Source: Bryobacteraceae bacterium
GTDB taxonomy: Bacteria; Acidobacteriota; Terriglobia; Bryobacterales; Bryobacteraceae
Assembly: GCA_025980665.1 (NCBI GenBank)
Contig: JAICXC010000049.1
Coordinates: 1 to 35,791 of the forward strand
Length of the DNA stretch: 35,791 bases
Reading direction: 5' to 3'
Shown here: positions 16,589-24,130 of the stretch, piece by piece
Layout: every line of letters starts with the position of its first letter
Position numbering within the stretch: position 1 is the first letter of the stretch
Notes under the pieces: generated by a model
What the model was told of the DNA's origin: nothing
Databases searched by the model: none
What the model saw: only the letters and a program-made list of their open reading frames with translations
Program-made: the position numbers and the translations under genes

Positions 16589-17552
16589 TCGGAATGATCT
16601 TGTTCAGGATCGTCTCCGGAGTCTGCCCTTCCGCATGGGCGTCGAAATTCAAAATAATGCGGTGGCGCAATACGGCCGGCGCAATGGTGTCGATATCTTC
16701 GATCGAAAGATGCAGGCGGCCCTTCATCAAGGCGAATACGCGCCCGCATTCGACCAGGGCTTGAGCGCCGCGCGGCGAGCTTCCGTAGCGGATGAACTTG
16801 TTGGACAACTCATGCGCTTCAGCCACGCCCGGCTGCGTAGCCATTACCAAACTGATGGCGTGATCCTGCACGTGCGGGGCTACTAAAACCTGGTGGCAGG
16901 CGGCGCGCAAATCCAGAATCTCCTCGCGCGTAAGCACGGGCGAGACTTCGATCTCATCTTTCTGGCTGGTGCGTTCGACAATCGTGCCAAGCTCGGCGCG
17001 CGTAGGAAAGCGCACCAGGATTTTCATCAGAAACCGATCGAGCTGCGCTTCGGGAAGAGGATAGGTTCCTTCCATCTCGATAGGGTTCTGTGTGGCCATT
17101 ACCAGGAACGGAGGCTCCAGTTCCATGGTCTGCGTTCCGCTGGTGACGGTATGCTCCTGCATGGCCTCGAGCAGAGCGGACTGCGTCTTAGGCGTCGCGC
17201 GATTGATCTCGTCAGCCAAAACAAGATGCGCGAAGATCGGCCCCGGCGAGAAGCGCAGAGCCTTCGATCCACTGTCGCTATCGATGATCATGCTGCCGAC
17301 GATATCGGCGGGCATTAGATCGGGGGTGAACTGGATACGCGAGTATTTCAGGTGCATCACTTTGGAGAGCGTCCGTAGCAGCGTGGTTTTGCCCAGACCG
17401 GGAACGCCCTCGAGCAACACGTGGCCGCCCGCCAACAAACAGATGAGGACGCCGTCCACGACATCCTGCTGTCCTACGATGATTTTTCCAATTTCGGCTC
17501 GGACACGCGTGAGTTGGGCAGTCGCGAGCTGGAGGGCGGTATCTGGCTGCAT
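16557..17552 (-). CDS. MoxR-family AAA+ ATPase
   Basis: A 331-residue AAA+ ATPase. Walker A is GVPGLGKTTLLRTL (about 51-64), Walker B LVLADEINRATPKTQSALLEAMQEH (about 112-135, DE with following NRA), sensor 1 MATQNPIEMEGTYPLPEAQLDRF. The C-terminal lid domain follows. MoxR ATPases act as chaperones for VWA-domain partners, and here the DUF58, BatA-like and double-VWA genes follow immediately with overlaps. No Shine-Dalgarno sequence precedes the ATG and a -10-like box ends 5 bases upstream, so translation may start on a leaderless message. Gene order and length are standard. Confidence 0.95.
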   Translation of the reverse strand: MQPDTALQLATAQLTRVRAEIGKIIVGQQDVVDGVLICLLAGGHVLLEGVPGLGKTTLLRTLSKVMHLKYSRIQFTPDLMPADIVGSMIIDSDSGSKALRFSPGPIFAHLVLADEINRATPKTQSALLEAMQEHTVTSGTQTMELEPPFLVMATQNPIEMEGTYPLPEAQLDRFLMKILVRFPTRAELGTIVERTSQKDEIEVSPVLTREEILDLRAACHQVLVAPHVQDHAISLVMATQPGVAEAHELSNKFIRYGSSPRGAQALVECGRVFALMKGRLHLSIEDIDTIAPAVLRHRIILNFDAHAEGQTPETILNKIIPSVAAAVSSRA

Positions 17553-17556
17553 CCAG

Positions 17557-17586
17557 ACTATATTATCTCAGCACGCCCAATGTCAC
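17557..17586 (-). promoter_or_regulatory. Putative promoter of the moxR operon
   Basis: On the minus strand GTGACA (complement of 17581-17586) resembles a -35 box and TATAGT (complement of 17557-17562) a -10 box, 18 bases apart. Transcription would start at about the moxR ATG (17552), with no room for a ribosome-binding site. Assigned by eye; a more distant promoter in the 107-base gap is not excluded. Confidence 0.35.
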
Positions 17587-17659
17587 CCTTACCTGTGCAC
17601 GTCGAGCCGGTAAAATCGTACTAATCGGATTGATCGAGTTCATCTGCGGGGAAAAAAGA

Positions 17660-18601
17660 CTATCTCAGCCCGCCTAATCCCTTCGTCACGCGGTCCACGA
17701 ACAGTTCGAGGAAGGCTGAAGCATTCACCTTAACCGCGACCTCAGTCTTTGAGCCAGCGGATGGTTTGAAGATGATCTGCCCGGCGCCGGAAAGCGGGAC
17801 GTCAACGGTACCGGGCTGCATCTCCAGTAAGTCTGGTCGAAAAATCGCTGCGATCGCCAGGGGATCGTACAGAGTAGGAGTAGCCTCGTGAGCCTGCTCC
17901 CCGGCCAGATCGACCAGATGAATCAGGAAATGGCCGGCAGGATCGTCCGTCAGGCGCATGCGATCCAGGTCTTTTTCGCGCAGCTTGCACTGGGATGTGA
18001 CGTCCAGGCCGACGGCAGTGATGGGGACGCCGGATTGAAAGACAATTGCGGCGGCGGCACGATCACGCTTGACGTTGTACTCTGATTCGGACGTCAAGTA
18101 TGCTCCGCCCATGATTACGATCCGTTCGATGTTATTCTTGATGCGCGGATCGGTCTTCAGCGCGAGTGCGACGTTGGTCATCGGGCCGACGGCAACGATC
18201 GTAATTTTGCCCCGCGATTGCAGCAAAGTATCGATAATGAGGTCGGCTGCGCGCTTGCGGGCAGCGTCCGGAATCACGTCATTGCGGGTCAGGACTTCGA
18301 ACTCTTTGGAGGGGACCGAGGTCGTGGGATCGAGCAGAGGTTCGGATGCGCCCATGGCAAGCGCGATATCGCGCCGGTTGTAGATACTCAGCATTTTCCA
18401 TGCCAGGCGGGTTTTGCTCTCCACATCGTCGATCACGGTGGTCACGGCGCGCACATCCAATTCAGGCGAGTGCAATGCGAAGGCTAGCGCTAAAGCGTCG
18501 TCAATTGAATCACCGATATCGGTGTCGAGGATGATGGGAATACGCGCCTGGCCGGAGGCAGTGATGCCAATGAGTGAAACCAGGGCGAGCAACTTCCACA
18601 T
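17660..18601 (-). CDS. Secreted inosine/uridine-preferring nucleoside hydrolase
   Basis: A 313-residue protein with a signal peptide (MWKLLALVSLIGITASGQA) and the nucleoside hydrolase calcium-binding N-terminus DTDIGDSIDDALALAFAL, a variant of DTDxGxDDA found in exported members. VAVGPMTNVALAL and IVIMGGAY are further family motifs, and the C-terminal His/Asp region includes TPTLYDPLAIAA. It would hydrolyse ribonucleosides to base and ribose in the periplasm for salvage. It lies 15 nt upstream-to-downstream from phhA on the same strand and could share its transcript. Substrate preference cannot be told from sequence. Confidence 0.88.
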   Translation of the reverse strand: MWKLLALVSLIGITASGQARIPIILDTDIGDSIDDALALAFALHSPELDVRAVTTVIDDVESKTRLAWKMLSIYNRRDIALAMGASEPLLDPTTSVPSKEFEVLTRNDVIPDAARKRAADLIIDTLLQSRGKITIVAVGPMTNVALALKTDPRIKNNIERIVIMGGAYLTSESEYNVKRDRAAAAIVFQSGVPITAVGLDVTSQCKLREKDLDRMRLTDDPAGHFLIHLVDLAGEQAHEATPTLYDPLAIAAIFRPDLLEMQPGTVDVPLSGAGQIIFKPSAGSKTEVAVKVNASAFLELFVDRVTKGLGGLR

Positions 18602-18616
18602 GCCCGGATTATAGCC

Positions 18617-19474
18617 CTACGCGCCTCCGAGGAAGCTCTGTAGATCAACCTCGTTGACCTCCGGCTCGCCCGGCGCCACGTGGTTCAGCCTGCCGGCTTT
18701 CATCCATCGCTCCAACTCGTCGACCAGGCTATAGAGGTGGTCGAAGGAGTCGACGATGAACAGTAAGGGCTGATAGTGGTCGATCTCGAAAGCCTGGTTG
18801 ATGGCCGACTCAATTTGCAGAGGATAACGCTGGACATCGGGCGACGCTACCGCGTGCTCGATCTCACCGAAGGAGCTGAGCAGGCCGCTTCCATAGACTC
18901 GGATCCCGTCACGCGAGCGCATGAGTCCGAACTCAATGGTGAACCAGAAGAATCTCGCCATCGCGCGGAAAATGCTGGTCAGCGTTCGGGTGCGTTCCGC
19001 TGGGTCGCGGATCTCTGAGACCAGCGCCGCAGCGGTATGGGCACACTCGCCGAATCGCACCAGCGTTTCCGCAAAGTGTGGATCGGTGTGCATGGGGACG
19101 TGCCCGGCGATGTCATGGAAAATATCGGGCTCCGGCAGGTAATCCAGCTTTTCGCCCTTGCGGATGGTGACGGTGGTGGGAAATTCACGATTGCGCAGGC
19201 AATCGAAGAACACGAACGCCGGGACGTATCCGGCAACCGCACGGGCGCGGAAACCCGTCAGCGGTGAGAGGAACCGGTTTACATCTTCCAGACGCGGAAT
19301 CCGGTCCTGGGGCAGACATAGTGATTGAATCCCGGCCTGAAACCTTTCGTTGGCGTACCGTTCCCAGCGGGGGAGCAGGCGATTGTAGAGCCTGCGCCAT
19401 GTCGCATGGTTCTCCGCCGTATACAACTCGTAGGGTTGTTGGATGTAAAGGTCGGGAATCGCAATTGCTGGCAT
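18617..19474 (-). CDS. phhA: Phenylalanine 4-monooxygenase
   Basis: A 285-residue bacterial aromatic amino acid hydroxylase, catalytic domain only. The iron ligands are His120 and His125 in PDIFHDIAGHVPMH and Glu181 in FFWFTIEFGL. It oxidises phenylalanine to tyrosine using tetrahydropterin and O2. I start at ATG 19474 (MPAIAIPDLYIQQPYELYT); the open frame reaches 19510 but that part is the promoter. GGAG lies 5-8 bases before the ATG. A consensus -35 (TTGACA) is just upstream. No pterin carbinolamine dehydratase gene is adjacent. Confidence 0.93.
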   Translation of the reverse strand: MPAIAIPDLYIQQPYELYTAENHATWRRLYNRLLPRWERYANERFQAGIQSLCLPQDRIPRLEDVNRFLSPLTGFRARAVAGYVPAFVFFDCLRNREFPTTVTIRKGEKLDYLPEPDIFHDIAGHVPMHTDPHFAETLVRFGECAHTAAALVSEIRDPAERTRTLTSIFRAMARFFWFTIEFGLMRSRDGIRVYGSGLLSSFGEIEHAVASPDVQRYPLQIESAINQAFEIDHYQPLLFIVDSFDHLYSLVDELERWMKAGRLNHVAPGEPEVNEVDLQSFLGGA

Positions 19475-19482
19475 CCGACTCC

Positions 19483-19510
19483 AGCATACTCCTATAAGAC
19501 CCACTGTCAA
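19483..19510 (-). promoter_or_regulatory. Putative sigma70-type promoter of phhA
   Basis: Minus strand: perfect TTGACA (complement of 19505-19510), 16-base spacer, TATGCT (complement of 19483-19488). The predicted start site is about 2 bases before the phhA ATG at 19474, so the leader would be nearly absent even though GGAG is present in the DNA directly before the ATG. Confidence 0.45.
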
Positions 19511-19601
19511 GTGGTGTTAATTATCTCGAATATGAAAACTAAGGTGAAAGCCTTGTATGTCCTGTGGCATAAGTAAGTTAGGCTCGTAACGGAGGGCCTA
19601 T

Positions 19602-20192
19602 ATGCGCCTGGTCTTACGTTTCTCGATGTTACTGGCGGTTGCTGGCCTTGCCTGGTCGCAGGCGCTGACTGACGCTGCAGGTATTGTAGCGGGAGGTTCC
19701 GTGGGAACGGGCGCCGGGAAGAAGGTAGGACAAGGCGTTGCGGCCGTTCTGCAAAATGTGAATGCGACGGCCACCAAGGCCGCTCGGACCGAAAAGCCCA
19801 GCGCAAAGATTGCTTACAAATCGAGCGCCGTCGCTGTGCTGCAAACGGGACCGGGCGGTGTGGTAAAGGACCATTCCCTGGTTCCTCCGCCTCCCCCTAA
19901 GAAAGTCGCCGCTGTAGTTCCTCCGCCGCCACCACTAACACCGTCCGTGCCGGCGGTAACGACTCCCAGACTTGTGCTGCCACCGCCTCCGCAGGTTACG
20001 GCCGAAGATTTGAAGACCCTTGCCAGTGGAACCTCCAAAGCGGAGGTATTGAAGCTGGGGGCGCCCGCCTCGCGCGTAACCATGTTTGAGGAAGGCCATT
20101 TGGTCGAAATCTTCAGGTACCAGGCGCGAGACTTCGCCTTTGGAATCGTCCACCTCAGTGACGGATCCGTAACCAGCGTCCAGGTCCGCTAA
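19602..20192 (+). CDS. Secreted proline-rich protein with C-terminal BamE/SmpA-like domain
   Basis: A 196-residue protein with a signal peptide (MRLVLRFSMLLAVAGLAWSQA), a Gly/Ala-rich segment (30-60), a proline-rich spacer with runs of five prolines (about 93-132), and a C-terminal domain of about 60 residues. The latter (LASGTSKAEVLKLGAPASRV, then VEIFRYQARDFAFGIVHLSDG) resembles the small BamE/OmlA-like fold in which a 'xGxSKxEVxxLLGxP' helix precedes two beta strands. There is no lipobox cysteine, so it is probably periplasmic rather than a lipoprotein. GGAGGG at 19591-19596 supports the ATG at 19602. It precedes the glycosylphosphotransferase by 45 bases. The BamE resemblance is at motif level only. 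Confidence 0.7.
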   Translation: MRLVLRFSMLLAVAGLAWSQALTDAAGIVAGGSVGTGAGKKVGQGVAAVLQNVNATATKAARTEKPSAKIAYKSSAVAVLQTGPGGVVKDHSLVPPPPPKKVAAVVPPPPPLTPSVPAVTTPRLVLPPPPQVTAEDLKTLASGTSKAEVLKLGAPASRVTMFEEGHLVEIFRYQARDFAFGIVHLSDGSVTSVQVR

Positions 20193-20237
20193 CCCTGCTG
20201 AGCCCGCAAGCTCGGGCCGCATTGTATTCTGTCGTTA

Positions 20238-21656
20238 GTGTTTCGCGGCCAACGCCAGAGGGTAAGAATTTTATTCGGGACGGCGGACGTCTTCCTGATC
20301 GCGCTGGCCTTCGCCTTGGCGTATGCGATTCGCTCCCGCCTAAATCTTGAAAACAATTTCTATATTCCGCAGGGAGTCGCTGCCTCCCTGTTGGTTTGGT
20401 CGATGGTGGTGTGGGTCGCCACGGGAGCCTGGTGGGAAACTTACGACCGTATTGACGCCACGCATCCCCGCATCATTCTGCGCCATGCGTTCCGGCAGTG
20501 CCTGCTGGGCGCCGTGTCGGTCGTTATTTTCGAATATCTCTGGCGCCTCGATCTCAGCCGTTTATTTGTCGGGCTCTTTGCTCTATGTACGTGGTTCTTA
20601 TTGTGCCTGTTCCGCCTGAATGCCGGGCTTTTGCTGCGCGTGGTTCGCCGCGAATTCTCGGTGCCCCATTACGTGATGGTGGTGGGCTTGGGCGATGCCG
20701 CGCAACAACTCGGCAGGCAACTGGAAGAGGCGGGCGAATCGCACGGCATCCGGCTGCGTGGATTTTTCACGGATTCCCTGGAATCGTCGCTGACTTCCAT
20801 CGCACTCGAGCATGACTATCCGGTTCACGCCATTACCGTCCTTCCGGAAATGCTGCGCAGCCACGTGATCGACGAGATCATCTTTGCCACGGACAGCCGC
20901 CGCTTGGCCGAGCTCGAAGACGTGATGCTTTTGTGCGAGGAAGAAGGCGTCCGCACGCGCATCGCGGTGGGCTTCCTGCCTCATGTGAATAGCCGGGTAT
21001 ATCTCGATCGGCTGGGAACCTCTCCGCTGCTGACGTTCTCCTCCACTCCGCACGACGAGATCCGGTTGCTGGTGAAGCGTGTGACCGACATCGTTCTGGC
21101 GGGCGCGGCGTTACTGCTCCTGTTCCCCGTTATGCTGCTGATCGCCTTGCTGATCCGGCTGACCTCGCCCGGCCCCGCGATCTTCCGCCAGGAACGCTGC
21201 GGGCTGAACGGACGCCGTTTCGTCTTTTACAAGTTCCGTTCCATGTGCCTGGATGCCGAGGCCATGCGCGAATCCGTGGAACACATGAATCATCGCGAGG
21301 TGGTCATGAAGATTCCCAACGATCCGCGGCTCACCGGAGTCGGCCGCTGGCTGCGGAAATTCTCCGCCGACGAGCTGCCGCAATTGTGGAACGTGCTGAA
21401 GGGCGACATGTCGCTGGTGGGTCCCCGGCCTGCCATCCCCTCGGAGGTGGAACAATATAAGCGGTGGCAGCGCCGCAGGCTTCGGATGCGTCCGGGTTTG
21501 ACTTGCCTCTGGGCGATCAGCGGGCGCGATGAGGTCGATTTCGAGACCTGGATGAAACTCGATATGGAGTATATCGATAACTGGTCTCTGGGGCTGGACT
21601 GGAAAATTATTCTAAGAACGATTCCTTCGGTGCTAAGCGGTCGCGGCGCGCACTAG
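20238..21656 (+). CDS. Exopolysaccharide biosynthesis polyprenyl glycosylphosphotransferase
   Basis: A 472-residue polyisoprenyl-phosphate hexose-1-phosphate transferase (WbaP/CpsE type). Four N-terminal TM helices (about 10-120) precede a Rossmann-like CoA-binding-like domain (VMVVGLGDAAQQLGRQ at about 146-161), a fifth membrane segment (ALLLLFPVMLLIALLIRL near 290-310) and the catalytic domain: SPGPAIFRQERCGLNGR, FYKFRSM, DPRLTGVGRWLRKFSADELPQLWNV, GDMSLVGPRP. It starts extracellular or O-antigen polysaccharide by putting a sugar phosphate on undecaprenyl phosphate. Start is GTG at 20238. The pyrE-like gene follows 13 nt later. The sugar cannot be inferred. Confidence 0.92.
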   Translation: MFRGQRQRVRILFGTADVFLIALAFALAYAIRSRLNLENNFYIPQGVAASLLVWSMVVWVATGAWWETYDRIDATHPRIILRHAFRQCLLGAVSVVIFEYLWRLDLSRLFVGLFALCTWFLLCLFRLNAGLLLRVVRREFSVPHYVMVVGLGDAAQQLGRQLEEAGESHGIRLRGFFTDSLESSLTSIALEHDYPVHAITVLPEMLRSHVIDEIIFATDSRRLAELEDVMLLCEEEGVRTRIAVGFLPHVNSRVYLDRLGTSPLLTFSSTPHDEIRLLVKRVTDIVLAGAALLLLFPVMLLIALLIRLTSPGPAIFRQERCGLNGRRFVFYKFRSMCLDAEAMRESVEHMNHREVVMKIPNDPRLTGVGRWLRKFSADELPQLWNVLKGDMSLVGPRPAIPSEVEQYKRWQRRRLRMRPGLTCLWAISGRDEVDFETWMKLDMEYIDNWSLGLDWKIILRTIPSVLSGRGAH

Positions 21657-21669
21657 GTCAACAATATCT

Positions 21670-22284
21670 ATGGAACTTGTCCCCACACAAGACGATGTAG
21701 TTGCGCTTCTGCGCCGAACCGGCGGGCTGCGTGACGGGCATTTTGAGTATCCCGGTGGCCAGCACATCACCGACTACCTGCAGGTGGCGCTCACCATGCG
21801 GGACTACCAGGCTGCCAAAGTCCTCAGCGTAGGCTTGAGCCGCAAGGTGCGTGCGAACACGGAGATTCGCGCCATGATTCCGGAGCTTTCTGTAGTCGCG
21901 CCGGCCATCGGCGGGCTACCAGTGGCGTACGGTGTTTGCGAAGCCCTGCGCGCGCGTCAAGTTTATTGGGCCGAGCGCGAGAACGATAACGAGCCGCTCC
22001 ATTTTCGCCAGTACCTGGAAGTGCAGCCGGGCGAAAAAGTGCTTCTCGTCGACGATATCCTGCGGACCGGCAAGAAGCTCGCGGAGGTCAAGAAACTGGT
22101 GGAGGAGCGCGGCGGCGAAGTAGTCGGATTGGCCGTAGTGGTGTATCAGCCGAATCCCAATTGCGTGGACTTCGGGGCGCTACCGCTGTATTACTTGGCC
22201 CAGCTTGACGGCAAATACTATGCCAACTCCCTCGGTTGCGAACTCTGCAAGCGCGGCGTGCCGTTCGACAAAGTTCGTTTGTGA
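21670..22284 (+). CDS. pyrE: Orotate phosphoribosyltransferase
   Basis: A 204-residue type-I phosphoribosyltransferase. The PRPP motif is VLLVDDILRTGKKL (about 125-138), and the N-terminal GGLRDGHFEYPGGQHITDYLQV resembles the GxFxLxSGxHSxxYxxx region of PyrE. It converts orotate plus PRPP to OMP. A cysteine pair in GCELCKRG near the end is uncommon in PyrE, so another phosphoribosyltransferase activity is possible. It overlaps the following sulfatase-like gene by 4 bases (GTGA). Confidence 0.8.
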   Translation: MELVPTQDDVVALLRRTGGLRDGHFEYPGGQHITDYLQVALTMRDYQAAKVLSVGLSRKVRANTEIRAMIPELSVVAPAIGGLPVAYGVCEALRARQVYWAERENDNEPLHFRQYLEVQPGEKVLLVDDILRTGKKLAEVKKLVEERGGEVVGLAVVVYQPNPNCVDFGALPLYYLAQLDGKYYANSLGCELCKRGVPFDKVRL

Positions 22285-23063
22285 TCACCCGCCGCACGAT
22301 TCTGCTCGCTCCGCTGGCGCTGGCTGCGCAAGCCACCCGCCCGCGGGTGGAGATTACCTGGATCACGGGACCCATGGTGCCCGAAGATTTTGCGCGCGAG
22401 AGCGTGGTCTTTCCCAGGGCGTATACGTGCTGCCCCGCGGCCGGACTGGCGAAGAAGGCGCTCGAAACAGGAAGGTTTCCGCACGCGGCGCGCCCGGGCG
22501 ATCCGTCGATCGCGAGCTTGCTTGGCCCAGGTTCATCTTCCGAGTCGATTACTGTACTTACAGCGGAATCCGGAAACGGCGAAGACTCGCCGAATCAGCG
22601 CTCGGTCCTGGTGCCTCTGGCAATTCGCTGGCCCGGCAAACTGAAGCCGCGTGTCGCAGGCGAGCTGCTTATTTCGCATGCCGACGTGCTGCCTACGTTG
22701 CTGGCTTGGCTCGGTGTCGTTCCGCCTGAAGGATTGCAGGGCCGTAATCTCGCTACTCTGATTCAACCCGGCTTGATCCGGAGTGGTACCAGTGATGTGC
22801 CCGATTCGGTATATGCCGAGGGACGGCTGGGCCTTCCCGGTGAATGGCGTATGGTCGTGCGCGGATACGACAAGCTGGTGCTGCGTCCACAAGAAGAAGC
22901 CACGCGCTTGTACAATCTGGCCGAGGATCCGTCGGAAGAGACTGATCTGGCGCACGACCGCGAGCACGAACTGACCCGCGATTCCATGCTCGCTCTGGCG
23001 CGCCAGTGGATGCGAAAGTTGGGCGACGGCGTGGATCCGTCGGGATTGCGGCTGCGGAACTGA
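22281..23063 (+). CDS. Contracted, catalytically degenerate sulfatase homologue
   Basis: A 260-residue protein from a GTG that overlaps the pyrE stop as GTGA. It begins with a twin-arginine-like leader (ITRRTILLAPLALAAQA). Sulfatase landmarks are recognisable but damaged: ESVVFPRAYTCCP (41-52) matches the lead-in to the active site, yet the CxPSRxxLLTGR motif reads AGLAKKALETGR (54-65), so the cysteine that becomes formylglycine is Ala54 and the Arg is Lys58. The N-terminal metal Asp pair and most of the roughly 200 residues before the C-terminal part are missing. The C-terminal subdomain (VPLAIRWPGK, SHADVLPTLLAWLG, GLQGRNL, LYNLAEDPSEETDLA) is intact. Too short for an active arylsulfatase; it may be a binding protein or a decaying gene. 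Confidence 0.75.
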   Translation: MITRRTILLAPLALAAQATRPRVEITWITGPMVPEDFARESVVFPRAYTCCPAAGLAKKALETGRFPHAARPGDPSIASLLGPGSSSESITVLTAESGNGEDSPNQRSVLVPLAIRWPGKLKPRVAGELLISHADVLPTLLAWLGVVPPEGLQGRNLATLIQPGLIRSGTSDVPDSVYAEGRLGLPGEWRMVVRGYDKLVLRPQEEATRLYNLAEDPSEETDLAHDREHELTRDSMLALARQWMRKLGDGVDPSGLRLRN

Positions 23064-23091
23064 CGCTCCATTACTGTCGCGACTCGGAATC

Positions 23092-23721
23092 CTACTGCTT
23101 CGGAGGTGGATCGGTTGGACGCCGCAGAGTCGGCTTCTTCTTTGCCGGACCCTCTTTCTTTTCCTGGTCCTTTTTTTCCTTCGCCTCTTCAGGAGTAAGG
23201 GCCGCGGTTCGCGCATCCTTCTCTTTTTTGTCCTTCGCGGCCACTTCCGAAGCGCGGCCCGTCAGATCCTCCTTCGAAAGATCCAGACTGTCGGAGGTGG
23301 TATCGATGGCATCCTTGAGTACGTAGTCGTAGCGCGCAAGGTCGGACGGCGAAGAGTCTTGGATCTTCTGCAACCGAGCCAGCAAGGCTTTTTCACTGTC
23401 GACCGTAGCTGCCATTCCGATGTTCAGAGCGACTTTGCGGCGGAGCGCATCGTCTGCCACGGTGTCAATGGCGTCGATAATCTTGGTGTAATCCTCGAGC
23501 AGATCGTGAATCAAGACCGACCGGCCGGGCTTATTCTGCGACACTAGCTGATCCACCTGTTCCACGCGCTGCTTGGCGAAGAGCAGGTAGAGCTTGAGCC
23601 GTTCGTTCGGTTCCTGCACCAGGCGGATCTGGTCAGCCTCATCGTTGGTAAGAAAATCGCGCCCGCCGACCTGCCCGAACATTGAAAGCCCGGCGCAAAA
23701 TAAGACTAGAAGAGTTTTCAT
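23092..23721 (-). CDS. Secreted helical protein with Lys-rich tail, unknown function
   Basis: A 209-residue protein with a signal peptide (MKTLLVLFCAGLSMFGQ), a helical core (about 25-150) and a strongly charged C-terminal tail rich in Lys, Glu and Pro (about 155-209, ending RRPTDPPPKQ). No known domain recognised. The ATG overlaps the upstream gene's stop as ATGA (23718-23721). It is the last gene of the priA-GNAT-TPR operon and converges on the sulfatase-like gene with 28 bases between stops. Probably periplasmic. Confidence 0.75.
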   Translation of the reverse strand: MKTLLVLFCAGLSMFGQVGGRDFLTNDEADQIRLVQEPNERLKLYLLFAKQRVEQVDQLVSQNKPGRSVLIHDLLEDYTKIIDAIDTVADDALRRKVALNIGMAATVDSEKALLARLQKIQDSSPSDLARYDYVLKDAIDTTSDSLDLSKEDLTGRASEVAAKDKKEKDARTAALTPEEAKEKKDQEKKEGPAKKKPTLRRPTDPPPKQ

Positions 23722-24128
23722 TTCTTCTTCCCCATGATCCCGATAATCAGCATGTCATGAATATCAGAAACCGTGTGCTGGACCGGCTCGACAGCGCCGC
23801 GGTCAACTGCGCTCATCAAATCGCTGAGGCTGTCTAAACGGCGCAGGATTTGGCGCGTGGATTTTTCCGCGTCCTTGAAAGGTTTGGAGTTTCGACGGGG
23901 ATCCTTGCCGGTCGCCAGCAGCGAATCGTAGGAGAGCTGGACAGCGGTCTCTATTTCGCCGAGGGCCGTGCGGCAAGCATCGACCTCGCCCTTTTTGTAC
24001 AGGTCGCGCGCGGAATCGAGCGCCGAATCCGCAAATTGCAAAGCTAGTTGACTCCGCTTCTCGAGCTTGGGTTCGGCCTTAATCCCCGCCAGATCCAGCG
24101 CGAGCATAAGCGTCAGGAGCAAAAGCAT
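23718..24128 (-). CDS. Small secreted helical protein, unknown function
   Basis: A 136-residue protein with a short signal peptide (MLLLLTLMLALDLAGIKA) and an all-helical core (LALQFADSALDSARDLYKKG, then KDAEKSTRQILRRLDSLSDLM). The first half resembles one TPR-like hairpin but no clear repeat follows. It starts 2 nt after the TPR gene's stop and overlaps the next gene by 4 nt, so the three are made together and may form one periplasmic complex. No family recognised. Confidence 0.75.
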   Translation of the reverse strand: MLLLLTLMLALDLAGIKAEPKLEKRSQLALQFADSALDSARDLYKKGEVDACRTALGEIETAVQLSYDSLLATGKDPRRNSKPFKDAEKSTRQILRRLDSLSDLMSAVDRGAVEPVQHTVSDIHDMLIIGIMGKKK

Positions 24129-24130
24129 GC

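Noticed and set aside
23064..23091. Terminator between the convergent sulfatase-like and Lys-rich protein genes
   Set aside because: The 28 bases have no stem with a T-tract.
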